From contig CAWHYL010000006.1 in NCBI GenBank assembly GCA_963833655.1, positions 434,001 through 498,000 of the forward strand: a stretch of 64,000 nt of DNA, given 5' to 3'. Of this stretch, positions 23,661 through 31,564 are shown in pieces. The notes below the pieces were generated by a model that saw nothing but the letters and a program-made list of their open reading frames with translations, did no database searches and was not told the DNA's origin. Source of the stretch: 3-1-20CM-4-69-9 sp963833655 (GTDB lineage: Bacteria; Actinomycetota; Thermoleophilia; Gaiellales; Gaiellaceae). The first letter of the stretch is position 1, and every line of letters starts with the position of its first letter. Both the position numbers and the translations under genes were made by a program.

Positions 23661-25268
23661 ATGCGTCGAACGTTCGCGATCGCCTCCATCCTCCTGCTCG
23701 GCGCCGCGCCGGCAGCGCATGCACGAGCGCATGCCAGGGCTGCTGCGGGGGCCGCAACCTTCGTCGTCACCGGTCACGGTTGGGGCCACGGGGTCGGCAT
23801 GAGCCAGTACGGCGCGTACGGCTACGCGCAGAAGGGCTACGGCTTCGCGAAGATCGTGCTGCACTACTTCCCCGGCACGGAGCTCGGCCAGGCGCCGATC
23901 TCGAAGGTCCGCGTCCTGATGACGAGCGGTGTCGCCACGCTGCCGATCGGATCCGCAGCCGACTTCAAGGTCAAGGATGCAACCGGTGCCGTGCACACGG
24001 TCGCCGCCGGGAAGTACACGCTCACCCCGGCGCTGAAGCTGAAAGTGGACGGTGCGACGGCCGCGCATGTCCTGCCGGGGCCGCTGCTCTTCCAGCCGGG
24101 GACGGCACCGCTGCAGCTGAAACACCTGTACCGCGGCTCGATGCAGGTGGACGTGGTCGGCGGGAAGCTGCGCGCGATCAACGTCGTGGGCCTCGAGCAG
24201 TACCTGTACGGCGTGGTGCCGTCGGAGATGCCGTTCTCGTGGGCACCGGAGGCGCTGAAGGCTCAGGCCGTCGTCGCGAGGTCGTACGCGCTCGCGACGC
24301 GCCGCACCGGCGCGTTCGATCTCTTCCCGGACACGCGGAGCCAGGTCTATCTCGGCATCGAGCACGAGAAGCCCTCGACGACGGCCGCCGTCGACGCGAC
24401 CGCCGGCCAGGTCGTGCTGTACCAGGGCGAGGTTGCGAAGACGTTCTTCTTCTCGACGTCCGGCGGACGCACCGCCTCGGCGGAGGACGTGTGGGGCGAG
24501 GCCGTCCCGTACCTCGTCTCGGTGCCGGACCCGTACGACTCGATCTCGCCGCACCACACCTGGGGACCGGTCGCGTACACCGGGGCCGGGCTCGCCAAGC
24601 GGCTGAAGATGAAGGGCCGTGTCATGGACGTGCAGTCCGAGCTCAACTCGTCGGGCCGCGTGAAGACGCTGACCGTCATCGGCTCGCAGGGCACGCTCGA
24701 GATCCCGGGGGCGAGCGTGCGGCAGCGGCTCGGCGTGCAGTCGACGTGGTTCACGGTCGGTGTGCTGTCACTCTCGGCGCCGACGGCGACGGTCGTCTAC
24801 GGCTCGCGCGCCCAGCTGTCGGGCATCGCGCGCGGCGTCGGCAGCGCGACATTGCAGCAGCTCGACGGCGCGACCTGGAAGGACCTCGGCGCGGTCACCC
24901 CGGACAAGGACGGCGCCGTGACGCTGACGATGAAGCCGGCCGTCACGACGCGCTACCGGCTGGCGACCGGCAAGGTCAGCGCGCCGGCCGTGCGCGTTCC
25001 GGTCGCGTCGCTCGTCCGCTTCTATGCGCCGCGCACGCCCGACCAGCTCAGCGGTTACGTCCGCCCGCTCTCGCTCGCCGGCGCACGCGTCGTGATCCAG
25101 CGCCAGCAGGGCTCCGGGTGGGCGACTGCCGCCGGGGCGACGGTCACGGCGAACGGCAGCTTTCTCGCGAAGCTGCAGCTCACCGACGGCGTCTACCGCG
25201 CGCGTGTCGGCTCGGGACGTGGCTACGTTGCGGGTGTGACGCCGCTGCTGCAGGTCTCGAACCAGTGA
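23661..25268 (+). CDS. SpoIID/LytB domain secreted protein
   Basis: 535 residues with signal peptide MRRTFAIASILLLGAAPAAH. The SpoIID domain shows GHGWGHGVGMSQYGAYGYA, LEQYLYGVVPSEMPFSW, LKAQAVVARSYALAT and FFSTSGGRTASAEDVWG. SpoIID is a lytic transglycosylase on denuded peptidoglycan; in non-sporulating actinobacteria its relatives are probable wall hydrolases. The C-terminal ~190 residues are beta-rich repeats. The ATG at 23661 was chosen because the signal peptide begins there; upstream in-frame ATGs at 23578 and 23614 would bury it. TAGCCT (23627-23632) is a possible -10. Overlaps the protease gene (GTGA). Confidence 0.87.
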   Translation: MRRTFAIASILLLGAAPAAHARAHARAAAGAATFVVTGHGWGHGVGMSQYGAYGYAQKGYGFAKIVLHYFPGTELGQAPISKVRVLMTSGVATLPIGSAADFKVKDATGAVHTVAAGKYTLTPALKLKVDGATAAHVLPGPLLFQPGTAPLQLKHLYRGSMQVDVVGGKLRAINVVGLEQYLYGVVPSEMPFSWAPEALKAQAVVARSYALATRRTGAFDLFPDTRSQVYLGIEHEKPSTTAAVDATAGQVVLYQGEVAKTFFFSTSGGRTASAEDVWGEAVPYLVSVPDPYDSISPHHTWGPVAYTGAGLAKRLKMKGRVMDVQSELNSSGRVKTLTVIGSQGTLEIPGASVRQRLGVQSTWFTVGVLSLSAPTATVVYGSRAQLSGIARGVGSATLQQLDGATWKDLGAVTPDKDGAVTLTMKPAVTTRYRLATGKVSAPAVRVPVASLVRFYAPRTPDQLSGYVRPLSLAGARVVIQRQQGSGWATAAGATVTANGSFLAKLQLTDGVYRARVGSGRGYVAGVTPLLQVSNQ

Positions 25269-26728
25269 GGCGCGCCGCGGCGGCCGCGGCCCTCGTACTC
25301 GCTCTCGCCCCGGCCGCCGCTGACGCGCGCCCGGCGCGCGCCGCGTTCACGCCCGACGACCCGCTCGCCTCACGCCAGTACTACCTCGCCCAGGATCACG
25401 CCTTCGATGCGTTCGGGCCCGAGCTGCCGGTGCTCAACCCCGTCCGCGTCGCCGTCATCGACTCCGGGATCGACGGCGGGCACCCGGAGTTTCCGCGCTC
25501 GCGCATCTGGCAGGCGCGCAGCTGGGTCGGCGGCAGCGCACTGACGGACGAGCAGGGCCACGGCACCTTCGTCGCCGGGGAGATCGCAGCCGCGATCGAC
25601 AACAACGAGGGGATCGCGGGCATGGCATTCCCCGCGCAGCTCGTGATCGCCAAGATCGCACGGTCGGATCAGTCGATCGACGTGCGCGACGAGGCGCAGG
25701 CCATCCGCTGGGCCGCCGACGTCGGCGCTCGCGTGATCAACCTGTCGATCGGGGGGCTCCGCAACCCGTTCAATCGGCGCACCGACACGTACTCGAAGAT
25801 CGAGGCCGCTGCGGTCGAGTACGCCGTGCGCAAGGGGGCGGTGCTCGTCGCGGCCGTCGGCAATTCCGACGCGGCGCCGCAAACCCCGTGGCCGTATGCG
25901 AGCTATCCGGCGGCGTTACCGCACGTGATCGGCGTCAGCGCGCTGTCGCCCACGGGCAACGTGCCGAGCTTCTCCGACCGCGATCGCATCTACAACGACA
26001 TCTCCGCGCCCGGGCAGGAGATCTACTCGACGCTCCCGCGCGCTCTCACCTCGTTCCGCCCGCTCTGCCAGAACCAGGGCTACTCGGACTGCGGCCCCGA
26101 CGAGTTCCGGCATGCGGCAGGGACGTCGTTCGCGGCACCGCAAGTCACGGCGGCGGCAGCGGTCTTGCTCGCGCTGAAGCCGACGCTGCAGGCCGACCAG
26201 GTCGCGAACATCCTCGAGCGCTCCGCAACGGACGTGAACGCTTCGAACGGCTGCAAGTCGTGCCCGCTGCTCCGCGACTCGCTGAGCGGCTGGGGCCGGC
26301 TCGACGTCGCCAGGGCGATCGCCTCGCTCGACGGCGTCCTCCCGCCGCCCGATCGCTACGAGCCGAATGACGACGCCGGGACGCAGGCGACGAAGCTCAC
26401 GGCGGCCGTGACCTCCGTGAAGGCGACGGTCGACTTCTGGGACGACAACATCGACGTCTACCGCATCTACCTGCGCAGGGGACAGAAGCTCCGGCTCGCG
26501 CTCGACGCGCCCGCCGGCGCGACGTCGAATCTCCTGCTCTGGAAGCCGGGGACGAAACGGGTGAACGACCTCCGCACGCAGAACCTGCGCGCAGCCGAGG
26601 CGATCGGCCCGGGTGCGTCGCACCGCCTCGGCTACCGCGTCCGGAAGAAGGGCTGGTACTACGTCGAGGTGAAGCTGACGACGCGCGGCTCGGGCCCGTA
26701 CGCGCTCACGATCGCTCGCTCGCGCTGA
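25265..26728 (+). CDS. Secreted subtilisin-like serine protease (S8) with PPC-type C-terminal domain
   Basis: 487 residues. Signal peptide of about 22 residues ending ADARPARA. Catalytic triad D66 (VAVIDSGIDG), H99 (GHGTFVAGEIA) and S288 (AAGTSFAAPQV); the oxyanion Asn lies in VAAVGNSDAAP. The C-terminal ~130 residues (RYEPNDDAGTQATKL onwards, ending KKGWYYVEVKLTTRGSGPY) match the bacterial pre-peptidase C-terminal fold used for secretion or adhesion. GTG start overlapping the SpoIID-like stop. Co-expression suggests joint wall or envelope processing. Confidence 0.9.
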   Translation: MRRAAAAAALVLALAPAAADARPARAAFTPDDPLASRQYYLAQDHAFDAFGPELPVLNPVRVAVIDSGIDGGHPEFPRSRIWQARSWVGGSALTDEQGHGTFVAGEIAAAIDNNEGIAGMAFPAQLVIAKIARSDQSIDVRDEAQAIRWAADVGARVINLSIGGLRNPFNRRTDTYSKIEAAAVEYAVRKGAVLVAAVGNSDAAPQTPWPYASYPAALPHVIGVSALSPTGNVPSFSDRDRIYNDISAPGQEIYSTLPRALTSFRPLCQNQGYSDCGPDEFRHAAGTSFAAPQVTAAAAVLLALKPTLQADQVANILERSATDVNASNGCKSCPLLRDSLSGWGRLDVARAIASLDGVLPPPDRYEPNDDAGTQATKLTAAVTSVKATVDFWDDNIDVYRIYLRRGQKLRLALDAPAGATSNLLLWKPGTKRVNDLRTQNLRAAEAIGPGASHRLGYRVRKKGWYYVEVKLTTRGSGPYALTIARSR

Positions 26729-26774
26729 GGCGCCGACGAGCGGCGCCGACATCAGGACGACGGGCTCGGCCCGT
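26729..26774. other. Convergent intergenic palindromes
   Basis: GGCGCCG-ACGAG-CGGCGCC at 26729-26747 starts directly after the protease stop. ACGGGC-TCG-GCCCGT follows at 26760-26774. There is no T-run; these are probably 3'-end hairpins for the protease and the convergent acyltransferase. Confidence 0.5.
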
Positions 26775-26812
26775 TGTCCGTCCGAAACGACGGGTCGATG
26801 CCGTTGAGCTGA

Positions 26813-27457
26813 TTACGACCCGCTCCCGAGCAGTTCTTCTGCCGCGACGTCCCGCAGGACGCGTGCCGGATTGCCGACGACGACGACACGCGGGGGCACG
26901 TCCTTCACGACAACGGCGCCGGCGCCGACGAACGCCTCCTCGCCGATCTCCACGGCCGGGCAGAGGACGGCGCCCGCTCCTACGCGGGCCCCGCGCCGGA
27001 TCGTCGGGCCTCTGCGCAGCTCATGCCGCCGCTCGGTACGGCCCATGAAGTTGTCGTTCGACGTCTGCACGCACGGCGCGATGAACACGTCCTCCTCGAC
27101 CGTCGAATACGCCGTGACGTACACCATCGCCTGGATCTTCGTGCGCGCGCCGATGGTCGTGTCGTTTTCGACGAGCGACCCGCGACCGACGACCACCTCG
27201 TCGCCGAGCACGCAGCGCTCGCGCACGCACGCCTGGTCGCCGACGATCGAGCCCGCACCGATTCGCGTCCCGGCGAAGACGATCGCGCCGGTCGAGACGA
27301 CGGTGCCCGCGCCGAGCTCGAGCGGCCCCAGCTCCTCCCGTGTCGCCGTTGAGCGCGCCGAGAGCGTCGGCTGCTTCCCGACGACCGCGTAGTCGAGAAT
27401 CGTGCAGTCGTCCGGGACGATCGTCCCCGGATACACGATGGCCGTGTCGGCGATCAC
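26813..27457 (-). CDS. Left-handed beta-helix acyltransferase (WbpD/WlbB-like)
   Basis: 214 residues dominated by hexapeptide repeats (IGAGSIVGDQACVRERCVLG, then VVVGRGSLVENDTTIG and VGAGAVLCPAVEIGEEAFVG), the trimeric LbetaH fold. NDNFMGRT and the terminal VVVGNPARVLR are typical of sugar N-acyltransferases. In the UDP-2,3-diacetamido-glucuronate pathway this is WbpD/WlbB, working after WbpA and WbpB, whose homologues precede it here; the aminotransferase WbpE is missing from the window. GTG start at 27457 overlaps the oxidoreductase stop (GTGA). Confidence 0.82.
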   Translation of the reverse strand: MIADTAIVYPGTIVPDDCTILDYAVVGKQPTLSARSTATREELGPLELGAGTVVSTGAIVFAGTRIGAGSIVGDQACVRERCVLGDEVVVGRGSLVENDTTIGARTKIQAMVYVTAYSTVEEDVFIAPCVQTSNDNFMGRTERRHELRRGPTIRRGARVGAGAVLCPAVEIGEEAFVGAGAVVVKDVPPRVVVVGNPARVLRDVAAEELLGSGS

Positions 27458-28398
27458 ACGACGGCAGACTCGAGCGACGCCTGCAGCTGCTCGAGCGCGC
27501 GAACGACCGGCACCGCGTCGCGCGCCGCCTTGTGCGGGTCGCCTTCGCCCGCGACGAGCCGCAGGAAGTGCTGGCACTCGAGCCGCAGCGGCTCCGTCGC
27601 GTCGACCTTCGGGCTGTAGACGTCGCCGGTGCGCGTGCGCCAGTTGTCGTAGACCGTGATCTTGCGCTCGCGCTCCATGTCGTCGAACACCGCCATCCGC
27701 TCGTTGCCGACGACCGTGATCCGGCGGATCTTGTGCGGGTCGAGCCACGAGAGGTGCATGTGCGCCATCTTCCCGGACGGAAAGTTGAGGTAGCAGAAGA
27801 CGACGTCCTCGACTCCACCCGTGAGAAAGGCGTTGCCGTGTGCGCGCACCTCGCTCGGCTCCTCCTCGACGAGGTGGAGCAGCACCGAGAGATCGTGCAC
27901 TCCCAGCGACCACAGCGCGTTCTCGTTCGTCCGGAAGGTGCCGAGATTCTGCCGGTTGCCGTACACGTAGAGGACGTCCCCCAGCTCGCCCGACGCGACG
28001 ATCTCCTTCAACTTCCGAACACCGGGGTGGTAGAGGAGGAGGTGGCCCGGCATCAGCACGAGGCCGTGATCCTCCGAGAGGTCGCAGAGCTCCTCGAGCT
28101 CCGCGCCGCGCATCGCCGGCGGCTTTTCGACGAAGACGTGCTTCCCGGCCTCCAGCACGCGGCGCGCCAAGGCGTAGTGCGTCGGGACCGGCGTCGCGAT
28201 CACGACCGCCTCGACCGACTCGTCGGCGAGCACGTCGTCGAACCTCGGAGTCAGGCGCGCCTGCGGGTAGCGCTGCGCGAGCCCGTCGTGCTGCGACTCG
28301 TCGAGGTCGCAGAGCCACGCGAGCTCGGCGAGGTCGGCGAAGTTCCGCGCGAGGTTCTTGCCCCACTGCCCGAGCCCGACCTGTGCGATGCGGGCCAT
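27454..28398 (-). CDS. Gfo/Idh/MocA family NAD(P)-dependent sugar oxidoreductase
   Basis: 314 residues. Rossmann start IAQVGLGQWGKNLARNF, then VEAVVIATPVPTHY and the catalytic GKHVFVEKPPA with its Lys. The C-terminal beta domain includes NLNFPSG-like YLNFPSGKMAHMHLSWLDP. Members such as WlbA/WbpB oxidise UDP-N-acetylglucosaminuronate at C3; the neighbours support that reading. ATG 28398 overlaps the dehydrogenase stop (ATGA). Confidence 0.85.
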   Translation of the reverse strand: MARIAQVGLGQWGKNLARNFADLAELAWLCDLDESQHDGLAQRYPQARLTPRFDDVLADESVEAVVIATPVPTHYALARRVLEAGKHVFVEKPPAMRGAELEELCDLSEDHGLVLMPGHLLLYHPGVRKLKEIVASGELGDVLYVYGNRQNLGTFRTNENALWSLGVHDLSVLLHLVEEEPSEVRAHGNAFLTGGVEDVVFCYLNFPSGKMAHMHLSWLDPHKIRRITVVGNERMAVFDDMERERKITVYDNWRTRTGDVYSPKVDATEPLRLECQHFLRLVAGEGDPHKAARDAVPVVRALEQLQASLESAVV

Positions 28399-29654
28399 CA
28401 GAGCTTCCACACCTTGCCGGTGCCGGTGCCGTTCCTGCCGGTTGCGTTGCGGAAGTCGACGACGATCTGCGCCCGCTCGACGAGGTCGTCGTAGTCGATC
28501 GCGCGGTGCGCCGTGACGATCACGACGCCGTCGTAGTCCTCGGGCCGGTACTCCGCCGAGCGCATCCCGTCGAACTCCGGAACGTGCGGGTCGTGGTACT
28601 CGACGTCCGCGCCGGCCTTGCGGAGCAGGTGGATGATCTTCTCCGCCGGCGACTCGCGCACGTCGTCGACGTCGGCCTTGTAGGAGACGCCCAGCAAGAG
28701 CAGCCGCGATCCGTGCAGCGACTTCTGCGCACCGTGATTCAGCGCCTGCGAGATCAGCGAACGGCAGAAGTACGGCATGTTCGCGTTGATCTTCCCGGCG
28801 AGCTCGATGAACTCGGTGTAGAAGTCGTACTCGCGCGCCTTCCACGTGAGGTAGAAGGGGTCGATCGGGATGCAGTGCCCGCCGAGCCCCGGCCCCGGTT
28901 TGAAGCTCATGAAGCCAAACGGCTTCGTCGCCGCAGCTTCGACGACTTCCCACACGTCGATGTCCATGCGCTCGCACAGCTGCGCCAGCTCGTTGACGAG
29001 CGCGATGTTGACGGCGCGGAAGATGTTCTCGAGGAGCTTCGTCAGCTCGGCCGCATCCGGAGACGACACCGGCACCACCGTCTCGACGGCGCTGCGGTAG
29101 AGCTCGGCGGCGCGCTCGGTGCATGCCGGCGTCACGCCGCCCACGACCTTCGGTGTGTTGTGCGTCGTCCAGTCGGTCCGGCCGGGGTCGACGCGCTCAG
29201 GCGAGAACGCGAGGTGAAAATCGACGCCGGCCTTCAGGCCGCCGCGCTCGAGGATCGGCTGCACGACCTCGCGCGTCGTCCCGGGGTACGTCGTCGACTC
29301 GAGCACGACGAGGTGGCCCTTGCGCAGGTGGGCCGCGAATTCGGCGACGGCGGCCGTGACGATCGACAGGTCCGGCTCCCGCTGGCTGGAGAGCGGCGTC
29401 GGGAGCGCGATCAGGATCGCGTCGGCTTCGGCGGCCTCGCCGATGTCGAGCGTGGCCTTGATCCGGCCCGCGTCGACGAGTCGCTTCAGCTCGCCGGAGG
29501 CGACGTCGCCGATGTGGCTTTCGCCCCGGTTGATGCCGTCGACGACGGCGCCGTCGACGTCGCGGAGCACGACGTTGTTGCCCGCAACGGCAAAGACTTT
29601 CGCCAGCGGCATGCCGACGTAACCCGCTCCGATGATTGCGACATCCGGCTTCAT
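28398..29654 (-). CDS. UDP-sugar 6-dehydrogenase (WbpA/Ugd family)
   Basis: 418 residues. N-terminal GAGYVGMPLAKVFA; substrate loop ESTTYPGTTREVV; catalytic block FKPGPGLGGHCIPIDPFYL with the active Cys; third-domain VSYKADVDDVRESP. It oxidises a UDP-hexose or UDP-GlcNAc C6 alcohol to the uronate; the GGHCIP form and neighbours fit UDP-N-acetylglucosamine dehydrogenase. I use the ATG at 29654, nine bases after TAGCCT (29668-29663); a TTG at 29663 is an alternative. First gene of a three-gene nucleotide-sugar operon with overlapping ends. Confidence 0.9.
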   Translation of the reverse strand: MKPDVAIIGAGYVGMPLAKVFAVAGNNVVLRDVDGAVVDGINRGESHIGDVASGELKRLVDAGRIKATLDIGEAAEADAILIALPTPLSSQREPDLSIVTAAVAEFAAHLRKGHLVVLESTTYPGTTREVVQPILERGGLKAGVDFHLAFSPERVDPGRTDWTTHNTPKVVGGVTPACTERAAELYRSAVETVVPVSSPDAAELTKLLENIFRAVNIALVNELAQLCERMDIDVWEVVEAAATKPFGFMSFKPGPGLGGHCIPIDPFYLTWKAREYDFYTEFIELAGKINANMPYFCRSLISQALNHGAQKSLHGSRLLLLGVSYKADVDDVRESPAEKIIHLLRKAGADVEYHDPHVPEFDGMRSAEYRPEDYDGVVIVTAHRAIDYDDLVERAQIVVDFRNATGRNGTGTGKVWKL

Positions 29655-29706
29655 CCGGCGCAAGGCTACTGACGCGGAGGGCTGGCTACACTAGGCACCC
29701 GTGCTG
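29655..29706. promoter_or_regulatory. Divergent promoters of the nucleotide-sugar operon and tRNA-Lys
   Basis: Minus strand: TAGCCT (29668-29663) just upstream of ATG 29654. Plus strand: TACACT (29687-29692), 14 bases before the first tRNA base at 29707, as expected for a short 5' leader trimmed by RNase P. Confidence 0.55.
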
Positions 29707-29779
29707 GGGCCGTTAGCTCAGCTGGTAGAGCAGGGGACTCTTAATCCCAAGGTCGCAGGTTCGATCCCTGCACGGCCCA
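29707..29779 (+). tRNA. tRNA-Lys (CTT)
   Basis: 73 nt. Acceptor stem GGGCCGT (29707-29713) pairs with ACGGCCC (29772-29778), discriminator A. D-arm has GCTCAGCTGGTAGAGC. Anticodon stem GGGGA/TCCC with loop CTCTTAA gives anticodon CTT at 29740-29742. T-arm has the invariant GGTTCGATCC. CCA is not encoded. Confidence 0.96.
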
Positions 29780-29782
29780 TAG

Positions 29783-29830
29783 CCGACCGAAACATGGCGT
29801 GCTTTCGCGCGCCATGATGATTTCGGTCGG
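29783..29830 (+). terminator. Two-tier hairpin directly after tRNA-Lys
   Basis: Outer stem CCGACCGAAA (29783-29792) with TTTCGGTCGG (29821-29830), perfect 10 bp. Inner stem CATGGCG (29793-29799) with CGCCATG (29810-29816). No U-run follows. It could act as the tRNA 3' terminator or processing signal. A further hairpin built on GCCGGC-TAA-GCCGGC lies near 29860-29875. Confidence 0.55.
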
Positions 29831-29896
29831 ATGGTCTCGATTCAAGCGCTGCTAGCCGAGGCCGGCTAAGCCGGCATCGGCGGCGAAAATGCCTCC

Positions 29897-30316
29897 ATGA
29901 AGCCGCGCATTCATGTACTCACGCTCGGTGTCGCCGACGTCGAGCGGTCGCTTGCGTTCTACCGCGCCCTCGGGCTCGAGTCGCAGGGAGTCATCGGCAC
30001 CGAGTTTCCCGGCGGCACGGCGGCGATGTTCGAGCTGAGCGACGGACTGATCCTCGCGCTCTACGGGCGAGACGATCTTGCGGCTGACGCGAACGCCACG
30101 TTCGACGCACCCGGGCGCGGGGAGTTCAGCATCGGACACCTCGTCGCCGAACGGAAGGACGTCGACGCCGTCCTCGCCGACGCCGAAGCCGCCGGCGCGA
30201 CGCTGACGGAGGCGCCGCGCGAGCGCCCCTGGGGCATCTACTCGGGATACTTCCGCGATCCCGATGGACACCTCTGGGAAGTCATCTGGAACCCGCGGCA
30301 GACCGCTCTGGCGTAA
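29897..30316 (+). CDS. VOC (glyoxalase/bleomycin-resistance) family protein
   Basis: 139 residues with the paired beta-alpha-beta-beta-beta modules of the VOC fold: HVLTLGVADVERSLAFYRAL at the start and SGYFRDPDGHLWEVIWNP at the end, where the Glu is a usual metal ligand. Catalytic role unknown. ATG 29897 is seven bases after GAAAAT, a poor match to the local -10 pattern. The MFS gene begins inside its last 53 bp. Confidence 0.82.
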   Translation: MKPRIHVLTLGVADVERSLAFYRALGLESQGVIGTEFPGGTAAMFELSDGLILALYGRDDLAADANATFDAPGRGEFSIGHLVAERKDVDAVLADAEAAGATLTEAPRERPWGIYSGYFRDPDGHLWEVIWNPRQTALA

Positions 30317-31508
30317 CCGCGACTTCGTCCTGCTCGAGTCAGGGCTGCTGCTCTCGTCCGTCGGCACCTCGCTGACGACGATCGCGTACCCGCTCCTGAC
30401 CGTCTCCGTCACCGGCTCCGCCGCAAAGGCCGGCCTCGTGACGTTCGCGCGCCTGCTGCCGTTCGGCGGCCTGTCGCTCGTCGCCGGGCTCGCGGCCGAC
30501 CGCTGGAGCCGCAAACGGCTGATGATCGCGGCCGACGCCGTCCGGCTCGTCGCGATGGGAACCTTTGCGATCGCGCTCCTCGGCGGGGACGTTCCGTTCT
30601 GGGCGATTTTCGTCGTGGCGCTCGTCGAAGGGACGGGGTCGACATTCTTCGTCGCGGCCGACGCCGGTGCGCTGCGGGCCGTCGTCCCCGCCCGGCAACT
30701 CCCCGCGGCGGCCGGGACGCGGGAGGCGCGGCGGTCGGTCGTGCGGCTCGGCGGCCCGCCGCTCGGCGGTGCGCTGTACGGCATCAGCCGCGCCGTCCCG
30801 TTCGCCGCGAATGCCGTCTCGTATCTGTGCTCGACCGTCGCGCTGCTCGCGATGCGGACGCCGTTCGAGGAGGCGAGGGAGCGTGCCGGCACGTCCCTTC
30901 GCACCCAATTCGCCGAAGGCTTCCGGTACATGTGGGACCACGCGTTTCTGCGCACGACGGCGTTCGTCTACGGCGCCGGCAACCTCCTCACGACCGCGCT
31001 GTTCCTCCTGCTCGTCCTCGTCGGCGAGAGCGAGGGCTTGACGCCCGGCGAGATCGGCCTCTTGAGCGCCACGGTCGGAGCCGGGACGCTCGTCGGCTCG
31101 CTGACGTCGCCGTGGTTCCGCAAGGTGCTCGCGGTCCGCACGATCCTCCTGCTCGAGCTCTGGACCTGGCTCGCCGTCTGGGCGTTCGTCGTCTGGCCGC
31201 ACGCGTGGGTGCTGGCGGGCTGGGCACTGCTGTTCGGGATCGCCGCGCCCGTGACCGACTCGGTCGTCGTCGGCTACCGGCTGGCGATGACGCCGGACCG
31301 GCTCGTCGGCCGCGTCGAGAGCGTCCGCACGACGATCTCGCTCGTGGCGAGCCCGCTCGGACCGCTCCTCGCGGGCTGGCTCTTCGGCGTGACGAGCGCA
31401 CGCGAGACCGTCGCCGTTTTCGCGCTCGGCGGCCTCGCGCTCGCAGCGTGGGGCACGCTCAGCCCCGCGATCCGCGCGGCGCCGAGCCTAGCGGAGCTGG
31501 CCCCGTGA
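30264..31508 (+). CDS. MFS transporter
   Basis: 414 residues with about 12 membrane helices. Motif-A-like loop GLAADRWSRKRLMIAADAVR between helices 2 and 3 and a related stretch in the second half (GYRLAMTPDRLVGRVES) place it with the MFS drug-efflux type. The only available start, ATG 30264, lies 53 bp inside the VOC gene; no later ATG, GTG or TTG occurs before conserved sequence, so the overlap looks real. A VOC protein plus exporter resembles a small resistance unit; no substrate can be named. Confidence 0.85.
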   Translation: MDTSGKSSGTRGRPLWRNRDFVLLESGLLLSSVGTSLTTIAYPLLTVSVTGSAAKAGLVTFARLLPFGGLSLVAGLAADRWSRKRLMIAADAVRLVAMGTFAIALLGGDVPFWAIFVVALVEGTGSTFFVAADAGALRAVVPARQLPAAAGTREARRSVVRLGGPPLGGALYGISRAVPFAANAVSYLCSTVALLAMRTPFEEARERAGTSLRTQFAEGFRYMWDHAFLRTTAFVYGAGNLLTTALFLLLVLVGESEGLTPGEIGLLSATVGAGTLVGSLTSPWFRKVLAVRTILLLELWTWLAVWAFVVWPHAWVLAGWALLFGIAAPVTDSVVVGYRLAMTPDRLVGRVESVRTTISLVASPLGPLLAGWLFGVTSARETVAVFALGGLALAAWGTLSPAIRAAPSLAELAP

Positions 31509-31564
31509 GGAAATTCGGCGTCAGCCGAGTAAAGTCAGAGCGTTCGCCCAACCACGGGGGTTCG

